DNA of 41,586 bases, taken from positions 1 to 41,586 of the forward strand of contig NZ_BMEV01000024.1 in assembly GCF_014637175.1 (NCBI RefSeq). The letters are read 5' to 3'. This document shows, piece after piece, positions 36,218-41,586 of the stretch. The stretch is from Compostibacillus humi (GTDB lineage Bacteria; Bacillota; Bacilli; Bacillales; Amphibacillaceae). A model generated the notes under the pieces. It made no database searches and was not told where the DNA came from. It saw only the letters and a program-made list of their open reading frames with translations. Position 1 is the first letter of the stretch, and every line of letters starts with the position of its first letter. Both the position numbers and the translations under genes were made by a program.

Positions 36218-36274
36218 TAAAATAAAAAGTATTACATCAAGAAATTTCCGTGAAACGATCAGATGTAATACTTT
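36218..36274 (-). terminator. terminator of minor-pilin set 1
   Basis: A 13-bp perfect stem AAAGTATTACATC / GATGTAATACTTT (36226-36238, 36262-36274) with a T-rich tail on the minus strand. It separates the two pilin sets into two transcription units. Confidence 0.8.
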
Positions 36275-36303
36275 ATTATTTGTGATTCCAAATTAAATAA
36301 ACA

Positions 36304-37698
36304 TTATTTTATTGATCTGCCTTTAGGAACTAATCGATAATTGCTGATAGAAACCGCATCATCTATAATTTTATACTCATCCAGATTTACTTCTCCATGC
36401 ACTTTGCCTTCCTGCGCGTTCATCAGCGTTCCATTCTCAATGAACTCTGCACCGCCTTCCGCATAGAAAAAGCCTGGAAAGCCGTTCTTGCAGCCGGTGA
36501 TGTTTTCAAACGTAATTTTCCCCTTTGTAAAAATGCGAAAACTATAATTCTCATTTTTTAATTGAACACAACTATTTCTGATTTTTACATTTCCATGTAC
36601 ATATATATCCAAATTGTTTTCCCCTGAGTAAATACTGTTGTTTCTTTCGCTAACTATGATATCTGTGTCTGTAATTAGCAAGTCTTCTACCGCTACAACT
36701 TCGCCTATTAAACCTAAACTGCTTCTTCTTCTGTTTTTTTCATCACCTATAATCATGGTCCGGTTCACAAACAGTCCTTCACTAAAGGAAAAATATCTTC
36801 GAGCTGCTTTATCCTCTTTTTCTTTCTTGATCATTGCATTACCTAGTACGGCCAGCTTTTTAAAATCGATATCGCGATAGCCATCAACTGTTATAAGCCC
36901 AAGCAAGTTTAATGTTCTGTAATAGCCATTGATTAAAACATTGGTATCTTTCGGATTATTTAGTTCCAGAACATTTAATCTTGCCGATTCATTGAGTACA
37001 TTCAGATTGAGCAAAACACCCTTCCGCGTAGCAATAACCCGTTTGTTTTCCATTAATTTGAATCGGTCGCCGTCACCTAAATTAAGTTCTAATAACCCTC
37101 CTAATAATTTTAAGCCGATAATCGAATCATTTGGAACGATATAAAATTTATCATCTATTCCGCTTGAACTGATTAACGATGCACTTAATAATTTTCCTAA
37201 CCCAAGACTTAAGACCGAATTCCTGGCAAAATTCACGGCAACTGTGTCATCTTTATTGAAATCAGCAAGTTCAAACTCTTTTTCTTCAAAATTCACATCA
37301 AAATGCAATTCATAAATTCCTTCCAATGTCGTTTCCGTACCATTCGCCACGCCTTTGCTTTCCACGGAAATGATTGAACCTTCCTTTTCAACATTAACAA
37401 TGATAGACTGTTCCCGTTCCCCTTCACTGCCGATTACATAAATCGGGGCATCCTCCATCTCATACTTTTCCAAAAACTGTTCTATGCTCATGTCTTCTTT
37501 TTGAAATTCTTTTTCAAAATCCTTTTCAAAATGGGTAAGGGCGCTTTGGGCTAAGTACCGTGCTTGCATTCTGTTTTCCGTATTAACCGTTAGCTTTTTC
37601 TCCGTTGTGACTTGTGCCATCACACTCATTCCAAGAACAGAAAATAGCGTAATTACGACCAAAACTAAGATTAACGTGGAGCCTCGTTCATCTTTCAT
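36304..37698 (-). CDS. PilX-like pilus assembly protein (set 1)
   Basis: A 464-aa protein beginning KDERG|STLILVLVVITLFSVLG, a type IV prepilin-like leader with cleavage after Gly6 and no Glu at +5, as in PilX/GspK proteins. The long exterior part (about 60-464) is rich in beta strands with repeated Leu/Asn turns (LNLNVLN, LNVLELN, LNLLGLITVDG), suggesting a beta-helix. The start is ATG at 37698 with GAGGGTG upstream and 10 bp after the PilW-like stop; a longer frame to 37749 overlaps that gene. It pairs with the set 2 PilX-like protein in position but is diverged in sequence. Confidence 0.8.
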   Translation of the reverse strand: MKDERGSTLILVLVVITLFSVLGMSVMAQVTTEKKLTVNTENRMQARYLAQSALTHFEKDFEKEFQKEDMSIEQFLEKYEMEDAPIYVIGSEGEREQSIIVNVEKEGSIISVESKGVANGTETTLEGIYELHFDVNFEEKEFELADFNKDDTVAVNFARNSVLSLGLGKLLSASLISSSGIDDKFYIVPNDSIIGLKLLGGLLELNLGDGDRFKLMENKRVIATRKGVLLNLNVLNESARLNVLELNNPKDTNVLINGYYRTLNLLGLITVDGYRDIDFKKLAVLGNAMIKKEKEDKAARRYFSFSEGLFVNRTMIIGDEKNRRRSSLGLIGEVVAVEDLLITDTDIIVSERNNSIYSGENNLDIYVHGNVKIRNSCVQLKNENYSFRIFTKGKITFENITGCKNGFPGFFYAEGGAEFIENGTLMNAQEGKVHGEVNLDEYKIIDDAVSISNYRLVPKGRSIK

Positions 37699-37708
37699 TG
37701 TTTCACCC

Positions 37709-38212
37709 TCAATCCATTTCTTCCGCAGGCTTACGGAAAGAAACTTCATTTTTCAGTTCCAGGCTTGTTTCTGATTTTTGGTCTTCTATCATCATTTTAA
37801 TAATTACCGTATCATTCTTTACTGTTATATTCGAAGCGTCATTGCCGCAACAGGGGAATTGATAATGGGATAAAGATTTGGATTCATTAGGACCGCTTTT
37901 TATGTACGCTTGATGATTTTTAAATCCTAAAATTGTTTCTTCGCCAGATAAATTAGTAACTTTAATTAATATCGAATCGCTCGTTGATTCTTCAATTTCT
38001 ACTTCTGTTCCTTCATAAATGTGCCGTACGAACGCTGACATTACATAATTAGCATCGTTGTGCAAGGAAACATCTTTGCTCGTCTTTTCGTAACTGTTCA
38101 TTCCGCCGAGCAAGTAGTTCATTATAATGATTGTAATAATACTTAATATGGTAAAAGAAGAGAGCAGTTCAACGAGAGTAAGGCCCTTTGATGATGTAAG
38201 CAGTTTTTTCAC
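37709..38212 (-). CDS. PilW-like minor pilin (set 1)
   Basis: A 167-aa protein with prepilin motif SSKG|LTLVELLSSFTIL (cleavage after Gly10, Glu +5), a hydrophobic helix to about 35, and a soluble domain with a vicinal Cys pair (FPCCGND). It is GspJ/PilW-like. The start is GTG at 38212, overlapping the stop of the preceding gene (GTGA). Confidence 0.83.
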   Translation of the reverse strand: MKKLLTSSKGLTLVELLSSFTILSIITIIIMNYLLGGMNSYEKTSKDVSLHNDANYVMSAFVRHIYEGTEVEIEESTSDSILIKVTNLSGEETILGFKNHQAYIKSGPNESKSLSHYQFPCCGNDASNITVKNDTVIIKMMIEDQKSETSLELKNEVSFRKPAEEMD

Positions 38213-38604
38213 AGGTCCATCAGCCCTTTCACGCTGCTCTTGTCCGTCCCGTCATTATCCGTTACATATACTTCAACGAACGATAAATCGAGATCCGATG
38301 GGGTTACTCTAATCTCCACCTCGTAACGCTTTTTGTTTAATTTGAAATCATATCTCCCTATACACTCATCGTCTGCACAATTTCCTTTATTAAAAGTTCC
38401 AGCTCCTGTTACTTCCGGATACTCTCCATGCTCTATTCTCTCAAACACTGTCTGGGCAATGTTCAACGCTTCCAGTTTCATTTCACTTTCTGTCGTTTCT
38501 CTTTGGGCATGAATAAAAAACTGAAAAAAACTCGTTCCGATAATAAATAAAATCGTGACGGAAGCCAAGACTTCTACTAAAGTAAAACCTTGATTTTTTT
38601 TCAT
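38209..38604 (-). CDS. PilV-like minor pilin (set 1)
   Basis: A 131-aa protein beginning KKNQG|FTLVEVLASVTILF (cleavage after Gly6, Glu +5), with the GspI/PilV-type helix end ALNIAQTVFERIEHGEY and a globular part containing CADDEC, a likely disulfide. The ATG at 38604 is preferred, with GAGTGAT as ribosome site; a GTG three codons upstream lies on that site. It is the first clear gene of set 1, overlapping the PilW-like gene by 4 bp. Confidence 0.85.
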   Translation of the reverse strand: MKKNQGFTLVEVLASVTILFIIGTSFFQFFIHAQRETTESEMKLEALNIAQTVFERIEHGEYPEVTGAGTFNKGNCADDECIGRYDFKLNKKRYEVEIRVTPSDLDLSFVEVYVTDNDGTDKSSVKGLMDL

Positions 38605-38658
38605 CTTAATCACTCTTTTTATTCATTTTCTTCTGGAGATTGTCAGAAGACAGGAGAA

Positions 38659-38836
38659 TCACAATTCTTGGTCATAAAAGAATGTGACGATATTCACATT
38701 TGCAACAATAATTTCTGTCGGTTCTTCATTAATAATCAATTCTTGTTCTGCAGGCTTTTGGAAATCCAGATTGCCTACAAACATCATCTGCAAGCAGCAA
38801 AAGCAAGAATAGGATATTTTTACTAATTCCTTTCAT
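38659..38836 (-). pseudogene. possible frame-disrupted small secreted protein upstream of set 1
   Basis: ATG at 38836 (AAGGTGG upstream) opens a signal-peptide-like start, KGISKNILFLLLLL. This frame stops after 35 codons. The +1 shifted frame continues as MMFVGNLDFQKPAEQEL and ends in VTFFYDQEL at 38659, 54 bp before the PilV-like gene. The 178-nt span is not a multiple of three, so either the gene is broken, the read has an error, or the two halves are unrelated. I do not recognise a homologue. Confidence 0.3.
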
Positions 38837-38950
38837 CGAAAGAATCCACCTTTTTTCTTATCCTTAATTACAACTAAAAGAATATTTAGTTCCAAAAGCG
38901 AGTGTTATAAAAATAATTAGGTATATATAACTATATGATTACAAAAAGAA

Positions 38951-39022
38951 TCAAATAAAATAAAGGGCCGTTTCAATATTGCATCTACAAAATCTATGAC
39001 AATACGAAAAGGCCGGTTGCAT
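38951..39022 (-). CDS. leader peptide, 23 aa, within the pilin attenuator
   Basis: A short frame beginning ATG at 39022 with AAGGAG six bases upstream and ending TGA at 38951. The peptide contains YCHRFCRC, three Cys and one His within eight residues. Its coding sequence spans both arms of the terminator hairpin, so a translating ribosome would melt it. The ribosome site itself can be held in a small hairpin (GTAA-GGAG-TTAC). No homologue is known to me. Confidence 0.45.
   Translation of the reverse strand: MQPAFSYCHRFCRCNIETALYFI
38952..39014 (-). terminator. terminator/attenuator in the leader of pilin set 1
   Basis: On the minus strand GGCCTTTTCGTATTG (39000-39014) pairs with CAATATTGAAACGGCC (38966-38981), with one mismatch, one wobble and one bulge, followed by a T-rich tail CTTTATTTTATTTG. 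It lies about 115 nt before the first downstream frame, not after a gene, so it is an attenuator. Confidence 0.65.
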
Positions 39023-39090
39023 CAGTAACTCCTTACGACTCAGATGCCCAAATACGAATCGCAATTCATCGTTTGCTCTATGAAGTTATT
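38966..39090 (-). promoter_or_regulatory. structured leader RNA of pilin set 1 (riboswitch or peptide attenuator, class not recognised)
   Basis: Downstream of a promoter at about 39096-39129 the minus-strand RNA can form ACGA...TCGT and GGCATC...GATGC helices, then a small GTAA/TTAC hairpin displaying GGAG, then the terminator. GATGCAA occurs twice (about 39019-39025 and 38980-38986), so the upstream GCATC can pair with either copy, giving mutually exclusive folds. It lacks the GACGCAAAGCC core of c-di-GMP-I riboswitches. Confidence 0.5.
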
Positions 39091-39095
39091 TCTAA

Positions 39096-39135
39096 TTCTA
39101 TCCTATCAGTCTGTTAAAAAAGTCACAACAATACG
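39096..39135 (-). promoter_or_regulatory. probable promoter of pilin set 1
   Basis: Minus-strand TTGTGA, 17-bp spacer, TAGGAT, with TAGAAT five bases further downstream as an alternative -10. It precedes the structured leader. The rest of the gap to the prepilin peptidase gene (about 39136-39283) is AT-rich and shows nothing else. Confidence 0.4.
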
Positions 39136-39283
39136 ATAAATTTTTCACAATTCCGCAATACCTTTTTTACAAACTTTTTACAAAATCATATCTTCCAAGA
39201 CTTATTATCTAGGAAATATTATTCATCTTTTTTATTAACGATATTATACTATAGGAAATGGGAGAAATGAATACAAAATTTTA

Positions 39284-40036
39284 TTAAAATTTCAAAAAGT
39301 ACCAATGTATAATTTGTTCACCGTAAAAATAAGTTATAACTGCTGCGGCAACAATGTACGGGCCAAAGGGTACCGGCTGTTTCCGCCTAATTATTTTCAA
39401 TAGCATTAAAATGATTCCGATTACTGCGCCAAAGAGGCAGGCAAAGAAAAAGGCAAGGAGAACCTTTTTTGTTCCCAGGACGATTCCTAATAGGAAAAAT
39501 AGTTTCATGTCCCCTGCACCCATTCCGCCCCGGCTCAGCAAAATGATAACGAAAATAATTCCGGATCCTGCTAGTGCACCGGCAACAGATGACCACCATG
39601 GTTCAAGAGGGATGATGATTCGCAATATAATAAATGCAGGAAGGAAAAACAATAATATTTTATTCGGAATAAGCATATAACGGATATCCGAAACAAAAAT
39701 AATCATAAGCATGGAAATAAATAAAAGCGCGGTCAGCAGTTCCAGCTGAAAGCCAAGCTGCATATAACACAGAACAAATAGAATACCGGTAAACAGTTCT
39801 ACCGTTGGATAAAGCAAAGAAATTTTACTTTTGCATGAACGGCATTTTCCTCCTTGCAGCATAAACGAGATGACAGGAATCAGTTCATACCAGGCCAATT
39901 CTTTGCTGCAGGCAGGACAACGGGACCTGTCATTGGCGAAAGGCTCCTCCTTCGGAACCCGTAAACCGACCACATTAAAAAAAGAACCAAATATCAAACC
40001 AAAGATAAAAAGAAAGACAATGAACAATACTTCCAT
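39284..40036 (-). CDS. prepilin peptidase (A24 family, PilD/ComC type)
   Basis: Cleaves prepilin leaders after Gly and may methylate the new N-terminus; acts in the cytoplasmic membrane. The 250-aa protein (numbered here from the upstream GTG at 40042) has about eight membrane segments and the zinc-like CPAC and CRSC pairs (Cys42/45 and 67/70). The catalytic aspartates lie in SDIRYMLIPN (Asp119) and GMGAGDMK (GxGD, Asp178). The ATG at 40036 with AGAAGGAG is the likely start. It presumably processes the six pilin-like proteins in this cluster, and perhaps ComG pilins encoded elsewhere. Confidence 0.94.
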   Translation of the reverse strand: MEVLFIVFLFIFGLIFGSFFNVVGLRVPKEEPFANDRSRCPACSKELAWYELIPVISFMLQGGKCRSCKSKISLLYPTVELFTGILFVLCYMQLGFQLELLTALLFISMLMIIFVSDIRYMLIPNKILLFFLPAFIILRIIIPLEPWWSSVAGALAGSGIIFVIILLSRGGMGAGDMKLFFLLGIVLGTKKVLLAFFFACLFGAVIGIILMLLKIIRRKQPVPFGPYIVAAAVITYFYGEQIIHWYFLKF

Positions 40037-40104
40037 ATGCACTGCTCCTTCTGTTTATACTCTATCTATTGTATCAATTTTTTTCGGACTCGGAATATTT
40101 TCGT

Positions 40105-40141
40105 GCACGAAAAATCCCGACACAATATGTGTCGGGATTTT
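40105..40141 (-). terminator. terminator of the pilin-like gene
   Basis: A 13-bp perfect stem AAAATCCCGACAC / GTGTCGGGATTTT (40111-40123, 40129-40141) with a short T tail on the minus strand, right after the stop codon. Confidence 0.88.
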
Positions 40142-40142
40142 C

Positions 40143-40541
40143 CTATCTCCGTTTTTCGTCACACATCCTAGTATCATACGTTAAAATTAAATTTTCCATA
40201 TCGTCTAAATCACATTGGCCGCCTTTGGATTTTAGTTCAACTCCGTATCCGCCGGCATTTTTATACACTCTCGCAACGACGTATTTCTCATTCTCCCACG
40301 GGTCAGTCATATCTCCGATATTCAATTTTTCATAGGCATCGATTCCCTCTTCGGTAATTTCCCATCCTAAATTTTCAGCTGACTTGGCAGCGGAAATAAT
40401 TTGCAGCGCATTGGCGATATGGGCTTCTTTTTTCGTATTTTCCATCGCTGTAACGACAATAATAACGGCACTGACAGCTACAATTGCTAGAATAACTAAA
40501 ATGAAAATTGCCCGTTGTTTTGAGGATTTTAACAGATTCAA
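40143..40541 (-). CDS. small pilin-like membrane protein without a canonical prepilin site
   Basis: A 132-aa protein with a single N-terminal hydrophobic helix (about 11-32) continuing into an amphipathic helix (AHIANALQIISAAKSAENLG), then a small domain with DPWENEKYV (80-88), like the DPWGN motif of GspG and major pilins, and two C-terminal Cys (110 and 127) that could form a disulfide. The Gly-1 and Glu+5 of a prepilin are missing (KQRAIFILVILAIV). The start is TTG at 40541 after TAGGAGGT; the longer frame to 40676 covers the promoter. It could be a pilus-system accessory or a decayed major pilin. Confidence 0.75.
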   Translation of the reverse strand: MNLLKSSKQRAIFILVILAIVAVSAVIIVVTAMENTKKEAHIANALQIISAAKSAENLGWEITEEGIDAYEKLNIGDMTDPWENEKYVVARVYKNAGGYGVELKSKGGQCDLDDMENLILTYDTRMCDEKRR

Positions 40542-40617
40542 TTCTTTACCTCCTACTATGTAACAACAATCGATGTACAATTCAAACAAATTATTCCGAT
40601 TCTGCAACTCTTTCTTA

Positions 40618-40646
40618 ATAGTAACAATGGAAAAATTTCGTGTCAA
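40618..40646 (-). promoter_or_regulatory. promoter of the pilin-like gene
   Basis: Minus-strand consensus TTGACA (40641-40646), 17-bp spacer, TACTAT (40618-40623) with TG one base before it. A strong sigma-A-type promoter, giving a leader of about 70 nt. Confidence 0.75.
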
Positions 40647-40711
40647 CGGCAATAAGTCTATCTCCCCCACCTTCACAGTGTAGAATTCCCAATTTATTCA
40701 CAATTGGAATA

Positions 40712-40760
40712 GAAAAAACAAACTCCTTGAGCACGCCATATGCAGCATGCTCAAGGAGTT
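40712..40760 (-). terminator. terminator of ytkL
   Basis: A 13-bp perfect stem AACTCCTTGAGCA / TGCTCAAGGAGTT (40721-40733, 40748-40760) followed on the minus strand by TTTGTTTTTTC. Confidence 0.92.
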
Positions 40761-40769
40761 CCTCTCTTG

Positions 40770-41450
40770 CTATAATTCGAGGGCTTCTCCCACTTCCATT
40801 ACTTTTCCTCTGCCGGTTTTCACCTTTTCCGCAAAGGCGTGCGGATCTTGGGCAATGACAGGGAATGTATTGTAATGAATTGGCACGACGATGTTTGCTT
40901 TTAACCAATCTGCAGCAACGAGGGCGTCTTCCGGACCCATCGTAAAGTTGTCGCCAATCGGAATAAAAGCTACATCGATATCGTTCATCTCACCGTACAT
41001 TTTTAAATCGGTAAATAATGCGGTATCACCTAAATGGTAAATTGTTTTTCCTTCCGCAGTGAAAAGAATTCCTCCCGGCATCCCGCCGTAAATTAATGTA
41101 CCGTCCTCTTCTTCATAGGAGGAGCCGTGAAAGGCTTGGGTAAATTTTACCCGGCCGAAGTCAAATTGACGGGAACCGCCAATATGCATCGGATGTACAT
41201 TTAATCCCTTTTTCCCTAAATATTCTGCCAGCTCATTCGGTGCCACGACAAGGGCATTGTTTCGTTTGGCAATATCGACCGTATCCCCGACATGGTCATT
41301 ATGGGCGTGGGTTAATAAAATAGCGTCGGCTTTTACCGATGAAGCATCCAAATCACATAATTCATTCCCTGAGATAAATGGATCAATGAGAATCGTATGG
41401 GTTTTCGTTTCAATCTTTACGACAGAATGGCCATGATAGGAAACTTTCAT
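40770..41450 (-). CDS. ytkL: UPF0173 metal-dependent hydrolase YtkL
   Basis: A 226-aa metallo-beta-lactamase-fold protein with the metal motif HAHNDHVGD (about 48-56), a second ligand at YHGS/FHGS near residue 109, the Asp of LGDTALF (about 142) and the late His in VPIHYNTFP. Its substrate is unknown. The ATG at 41450 has AGAGGTGG upstream. It is monocistronic. The 136 bp beyond it, to the window end, hold no gene; any promoter there is not distinct. Confidence 0.93.
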   Translation of the reverse strand: MKVSYHGHSVVKIETKTHTILIDPFISGNELCDLDASSVKADAILLTHAHNDHVGDTVDIAKRNNALVVAPNELAEYLGKKGLNVHPMHIGGSRQFDFGRVKFTQAFHGSSYEEEDGTLIYGGMPGGILFTAEGKTIYHLGDTALFTDLKMYGEMNDIDVAFIPIGDNFTMGPEDALVAADWLKANIVVPIHYNTFPVIAQDPHAFAEKVKTGRGKVMEVGEALEL

Positions 41451-41586
41451 ATTTCCACCTCTCCTTTACACTACGTATTGTCAAAAGTTTTTAAGTAAAA
41501 CCTATTATTATTGCCTATATAATGCGTTTTTATACAAAAAAACTTGCCACCCCCTTAAATTTAGGTTATTTATGAAGTAACCACAC

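Noticed and set aside
38966-39090. Pilin leader as a c-di-GMP-I or c-di-GMP-II riboswitch
   Set aside because: The GACGCAAAGCC core and GNRA-loop/receptor pattern of class I are absent and I could not fit class II; the region is kept as an unrecognised leader.
36304-39283. Prophage or integrated element explaining the pilin region
   Set aside because: No integrase, transposase, attachment-site repeats or tRNA were seen; only the AT-rich gaps look different from neighbours.
40542-40676. Longer N-terminus for the pilin-like gene
   Set aside because: The extension covers a consensus TTGACA/TACTAT promoter and a GGAGGT ribosome site that fits the internal TTG.

Overview
The window is a chromosomal segment from a low-to-moderate GC, endospore-forming member of the Bacillaceae. 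Evidence for this is the gene order (thrS, ytxC, dnaI, dnaB, nrdR, gapB, coaE, mutM, polA, phoR, phoP, icd, citZ, ytvI, fxsA, pyk, pfkA, accA, accD, ytsJ, dnaE, ytrH/ytrI, nrnA, ytpI, ytoI, ytkL), which closely follows the Bacillus subtilis thrS-ytkL region. Other signs are strong GGAGG ribosome sites, many TTG starts, a Thr T-box, sigma-E-like promoters and sporulation-family proteins. Almost all genes lie on the minus strand. The plus-strand exceptions are ytvI, ytrH-ytrI, a 64-aa gene and ytpI. I saw no tRNA, rRNA, CRISPR array or complete transposon.

Layout in base order. At 1-2500 is thrS under a T-box leader. At 2500-6320 are ytxC and the replication-initiation operon nrdR-dnaB-dnaI. 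At 6470-7500 is gapB, with two exact matches to the CcpN operator consensus. At 7700-11800 is the DNA-repair and CoA operon polA-mutM-coaE. At 12100-14160 is the phosphate two-component pair phoP-phoR, whose kinase lacks an extracytoplasmic sensor. At 14300-16900 are citZ and icd, without the mdh gene that follows them in B. subtilis. At 18790-21530 is the glycolytic pair pfkA-pyk. At 21830-25580 is an operon of malic enzyme, a FadR/GntR-type regulator, accD and accA. Its promoter carries a long palindrome with a FadR-like TGGTCAGACCA core just downstream of the -10 box. At 25840-29200 is dnaE. At 29370-33560 are sporulation membrane genes, nrnA, ytpI, ytoI and two small hypothetical genes.

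The unusual part is 33.6-40.6 kb. It holds two consecutive sets of three type IV pilin-like genes (PilV-, PilW- and PilX-like), each set with its own promoter region and terminator, plus a prepilin peptidase and a small pilin-like protein. No assembly ATPase, platform protein or obvious major pilin is in the window. The first set is preceded by a structured leader. In it, a 23-codon Cys-rich leader peptide with a strong ribosome site is translated straight through an intrinsic terminator hairpin. This looks like a transcription attenuator of a kind I do not recognise.

Metabolic logic: gapB (gluconeogenesis), pfkA-pyk (glycolysis), citZ-icd (TCA) and ytsJ-accDA (NADPH, acetyl-CoA to malonyl-CoA) sit together but are controlled separately, by CcpN-like sites, an inverted repeat at citZ, and the FadR-like operator.
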